NCBI RefSeq assembly: GCF_021917145.1
Contig: NC_061066.1
Location: 4,316,782 to 4,380,781, forward strand
Source of the DNA: Hypomesus transpacificus
Lineage: Eukaryota; Chordata; Actinopteri; Osmeriformes; Osmeridae
Length of the DNA stretch: 64,000 bases
Reading direction: 5' to 3'
This document shows positions 61,491-64,000 of this stretch, piece by piece. The notes under the pieces were generated by a model that had not been told where the DNA came from, did no database searches, and was given only the letters and a program-made list of their open reading frames with translations. How positions within the stretch are numbered: the first letter of the stretch is position 1; each line of letters starts with the position of its first letter. A program made the translations under genes and the position numbers.

Positions 61491-61620
61491 GCATGTTCAG
61501 TCTCATAAGTAACACTGCTGCTGAAAGCACAGCAGTGGGTTGCAAGAGAATGGATTGCTCTGAGCACTGCTCCAGCACTCTGGTCCACTATTAGTCAAGA
61601 CCGGCGCTGGCGCTGTGCTT
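61491..61620 (-). ncRNA. H/ACA box snoRNA (host intron 3)
   Basis: 130 nt. The 5' hairpin has AGCAC/GTGCT at its base and GGTC/GACC near its loop. The H box is AGAGCA. The 3' hairpin has TCTC/GAGA at its base and an inner CACTGCTG/CAGCAGTG stem. AACATGC gives ACA three nucleotides from the end. Confidence 0.82.
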
Positions 61621-62323
61621 ACAAAAGCTACTTAAAAAAGCCAACGCTTAGCATTTAGTTAATCCATGTGGATTCACATTCGCCACGACGTTTGTAAATA
61701 TAAATTAGACACAGTAGGCAAATAGCTCAAATTGAAATAGCCTTAAAAAAATTGGAGGCGCAACAGCCAACCACGAGTCATATATCCTATTTGCTTACCT
61801 CATGGCTAAGTGTCATGGTTTCCTGTTGACTAGTGCATGGGTATACGCTGCAAGTCATGAGGCCCTCCTGCAATTGCCTGCAAAGTTAAGACAGTTCAAA
61901 TTAAGACCGCTGACATAGGCGCAACCGAAGAAGACAGGAAGAAACCATTCGTTAAAACAAATTACAAATAGCTGGCATTTAGCAAAACATGTAATTTGAG
62001 TTTATTTTTGCTAACAAGCGTTGCAATTTTAGCATGCAGCCAACAATGGCTGTTTAAGTTCTAGCAGAAACGTGTAATATGTTTCGGGCCTCATTGTCAT
62101 CCAACTGCAACTAACCATGCAGAGATGAAAGCAAAACCCGAGCGTCATTTCGCCATGTCACTTACAGAATTTGCCCAGTAGTTCTAGCAAACTCAACTCG
62201 TGGTGGATGGCTAGGGCTGAATAGCTTCTTGCAGTACTGTGCTAGTTACATACAATTGCTTGCTAACATACCACGTGGCTAACACTTTCTGCCTTGACAG
62301 TGCTTTCACAAAAATAGCAGACG

Positions 62324-62358
62324 ATTTATATTCGTGGTTTTAAACCACGAATATAAAT
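62324..62358. repeat. Perfect inverted repeat, 17-bp arms
   Basis: ATTTATATTCGTGGTTT, one T, then its exact reverse complement. It lies in intron 1 of the snoRNA host, about 30 bases from the exon 1 donor, so the transcript could form a 17-bp hairpin there. Confidence 0.9.
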
Positions 62359-62486
62359 ACGTAAATATAAATGACGGCGCTTACACAATGTTTCATCAAG
62401 TTTTACCGCTACCGGCTAGGTGCTATGCTTGACAACCCTCGCTCTGGATCTTCTGGAAAATAGGCTGATCTAACACTGGCTGGGCG

Positions 62487-62539
62487 TTTATATATCTCAC
62501 GCGAAAGAAAACGCTTTACGGCATATCGATCTATCCAAT
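62487..62539 (-). promoter_or_regulatory. TATA and CCAAT boxes of the snoRNA host
   Basis: TATATAAA on the minus strand (62,494-62,487), with CCAAT at 62,535-62,539 about 45 bases further upstream. Transcription would begin near 62,460-62,465, consistent with the exon 1 donor at 62,384. Confidence 0.6.
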
Positions 62540-63646
62540 CACAGTGCGATATATTTTACCACCAAAATTGATTAAAATTAAGGACATATTTTAAATGGCT
62601 AAATCATTAAACGTCTTAAAATCTGGTACACTCATGTATTGTTTACACACTAGCAAAACATGCAAAAATAAAATACGGAAAGACAGGGGCGATTCTAGGA
62701 TCAGACCTTGAATACAGACATGAATTCAGTGCCTTTCAAAAGTGCTAAACCCCCTTGTTAATGTAAATCCCTAATTTCACTGGTTAACAATCAATACATT
62801 TATGTATTTTTATGCAAAATATTGAATGAATGAAAAAACGGATGTCCCTTTCTTCATTAATTACCAGCATCACATGATGATAATAAAACAAATTACATTT
62901 TACTATTATTATTTTTATGGGTGCTGAGATGCGCTTAGATGGAAAGCAGCATTGTTGGGCTGAAGCTCAAAATCGTGCCTTTGAACGATCCTTGGCGATG
63001 GAGGAGCTGGATTTTTCTGTATCGCTTCAAAGCTTTTCTACAACCCTTTTCAAATGTGTTGGCATGTTCAGTTCTTGCACATTTTTCAAGGAACAAAAAT
63101 GTAGTTTCTTTATCAACACAGGCATATTATCCGGACAACTATGGTCCGCATCCAATCAGAGCTCATATACATGACACCTTCATAAAATCCAGTAATCGTG
63201 TACCCCGATATTTTAAGCGAGTCAAGTAGCAAGAAAAGTACACAAGTGCATTTTGGTGAGCCCCGAGAATGTCTAATAGGGGTTAGTGTTAGGAGGCTTC
63301 TGGGACTAGCGCTAGATCCAGAGCAGGAGGTTGGGACCAGGACTGGATGCAGATCAGGTGAAAGAGCAAGCCCCCCCCTCCCCCCATATCTAAGAGCTGA
63401 CACTCCCCAATTTATGCGGGAATGTGGACAATCTGGATGGCGACACTAACTGGGTAATAGCTTGTAAACTGGTATTGAATACAATACTGTTTTCACTACT
63501 AGACACATTTATAATGAAGCATTGGTATTTCTTTGTGCAAGAGGTAATGTTATTATAGGTGACAGTGACAGTTTTTGCCATTCCTATTGTTTGATCATTC
63601 ATTATCATTCCACAAATTAATCTTAATATTAATCTCAAACTCTCAG
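62540..63646. other. Interval with transposon fragments
   Basis: Holds a CAGGGGCG hAT-like end near 62,684, a Tc1-like terminal fragment from about 62,727 (CAGTGCCTTTCAAAAGTGCT, then ACCCCCTTG), and AT-rich unique sequence. Open frames at 62,917-63,450 have no recognisable domain. Confidence 0.4.
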
Positions 63647-63745
63647 GTTGGCTGTGACAGGTGCCTCAGATGGTTCCATCAGGGTTGTGCTCGGATCCAA
63701 CTGACAGAGGAATACATATGTGCTGCCTGCCGTAAACAGCCCTGA
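63647..63745 (+). CDS. Last exon encoding the C-terminal half of a PHD finger (partial)
   Basis: An acceptor (AAACTCTCAG) is followed by 32 codons and a stop: VGCDRCLRWFHQGCARI, then EEYICAACRKQP. The spacing C-x2-C, W-F-H-x2-C, then C-x2-C is the second half of a C4HC3 PHD finger, a zinc-binding module that often reads histone H3 tails. The first two cysteines and the rest of the protein would lie in upstream exons that I could not find. AATAAA occurs about 60 bases downstream. It may be a chromatin gene's terminal exon or a transposon-derived PHD fragment. Confidence 0.5.
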   Translation, partial: VGCDRCLRWFHQGCARIQLTEEYICAACRKQP

Positions 63746-64000
63746 CCTGTTTTCCTGATCAAGCCTCAAACTTGTTAAAACTCTTATTTAAATGATAAAA
63801 AAAATAAAAAAAATATTTTATTATAGTTTTTTGTTTAAAACAAGTTTGATGGAAGCAATCCAAATGTCATCATTTATTAGATGTTTTTCACTAGCCAGTC
63901 ACAAAGGGAAGGTCCAGGCTTGGCTTAATCGCTACTAGAACCAAGCACTGTACTTGCAAGTGAGAAGATACTAACAAGGCTGTGAGAAGCAGGATCTATG
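63746..64000. other. Terminal 255 bases
   Basis: A/T-rich sequence including an AAATAAAA-rich run that could carry the polyadenylation signal of the PHD exon, then unique sequence with no coding signal. Confidence 0.35.

Larger units (their letters stand above)
59312..62465 (-). ncRNA. Spliced multi-snoRNA host gene
   Basis: Nine exons inferred from splice signals: 62,385-~62,462, 62,166-62,216, 61,799-61,877, 61,393-61,429, 60,703-60,749, 60,378-60,417, 59,950-60,014, 59,668-59,703 and ~59,312-59,419. Donors include GTAAGC, GTAAGT, GTGAGC and GTAAG; acceptors include CTTTCTCTTTTCAG and TTCTCCTCTTGCAG. The exons are 36-110 bases with no sustained reading frame. Five introns each hold one H/ACA-type RNA in sense orientation, the organisation of UHG/SNHG genes. 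A TATA box (62,487-62,494) and CCAAT (62,535) lie upstream; AATAAA is at 59,333-59,338. The spliced RNA is probably disposable and the introns the product. I could not name the human counterpart. Confidence 0.8.

Noticed and set aside
61880-62165. A further snoRNA in host intron 2
   Set aside because: I looked for C/D boxes (RTGATGA with CTGA) and for two hairpins with H and ACA boxes and found no convincing set.

Overview
This is vertebrate nuclear DNA, most likely from a ray-finned (teleost) fish. The genes have many short exons with GT/AG junctions. Tc1/mariner transposons are abundant, there are tRNA-derived SINEs with an L2-type tail, and (AC)n/(GT)n microsatellites are dense. Protein identities come from family motifs and remembered vertebrate orthologues; no database search was run.

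Layout. 1-24,600: no protein gene that I can support; simple repeats, G- or C-rich tracts, a tRNA-like pseudogene, SINEs and stretches that look like conserved non-coding DNA. 24,600-39,350 (minus strand): cradd (CARD exon 31,233-31,536, death-domain exon 25,081-25,376, one 5.9 kb intron) and socs2 (two coding exons plus a probable 5' UTR exon), in the order seen beside human PLXNC1 on 12q22. The cradd intron carries a TTAA-flanked Kolobok-like element with a THAP remnant. A tandem pair of STAT-type sites lies upstream of socs2. 41,963-51,100: ncaph2 (plus, 19 exons, 610 aa), tail-to-tail with sco2 (minus, one coding exon), as in human 22q13.33, then a GT92 glycosyltransferase gene (minus) whose third exon shows compensating frameshifts. 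53,741-56,650: two Tc1-like transposons with open transposase frames in opposite orientations, one inserted just before the start codon of the other. 57,456-58,477: a broken TRIM gene.

59,310-62,465 (minus): the most interesting locus. It is a spliced gene with nine tiny exons and no sustained reading frame, a TATA/CCAAT promoter and an AATAAA signal. Five of its introns each hold one predicted H/ACA box snoRNA, so it is a multi-snoRNA host gene. Two of the snoRNAs are clear paralogues. A final exon encoding half a PHD finger lies at 63,647-63,745.

The genes do not form one pathway. socs2 (SH2 and SOCS-box feedback on GH/STAT5) and cradd (caspase-2 PIDDosome adaptor) are an old linked pair. 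ncaph2 (condensin II) and sco2 (mitochondrial copper delivery) are another.
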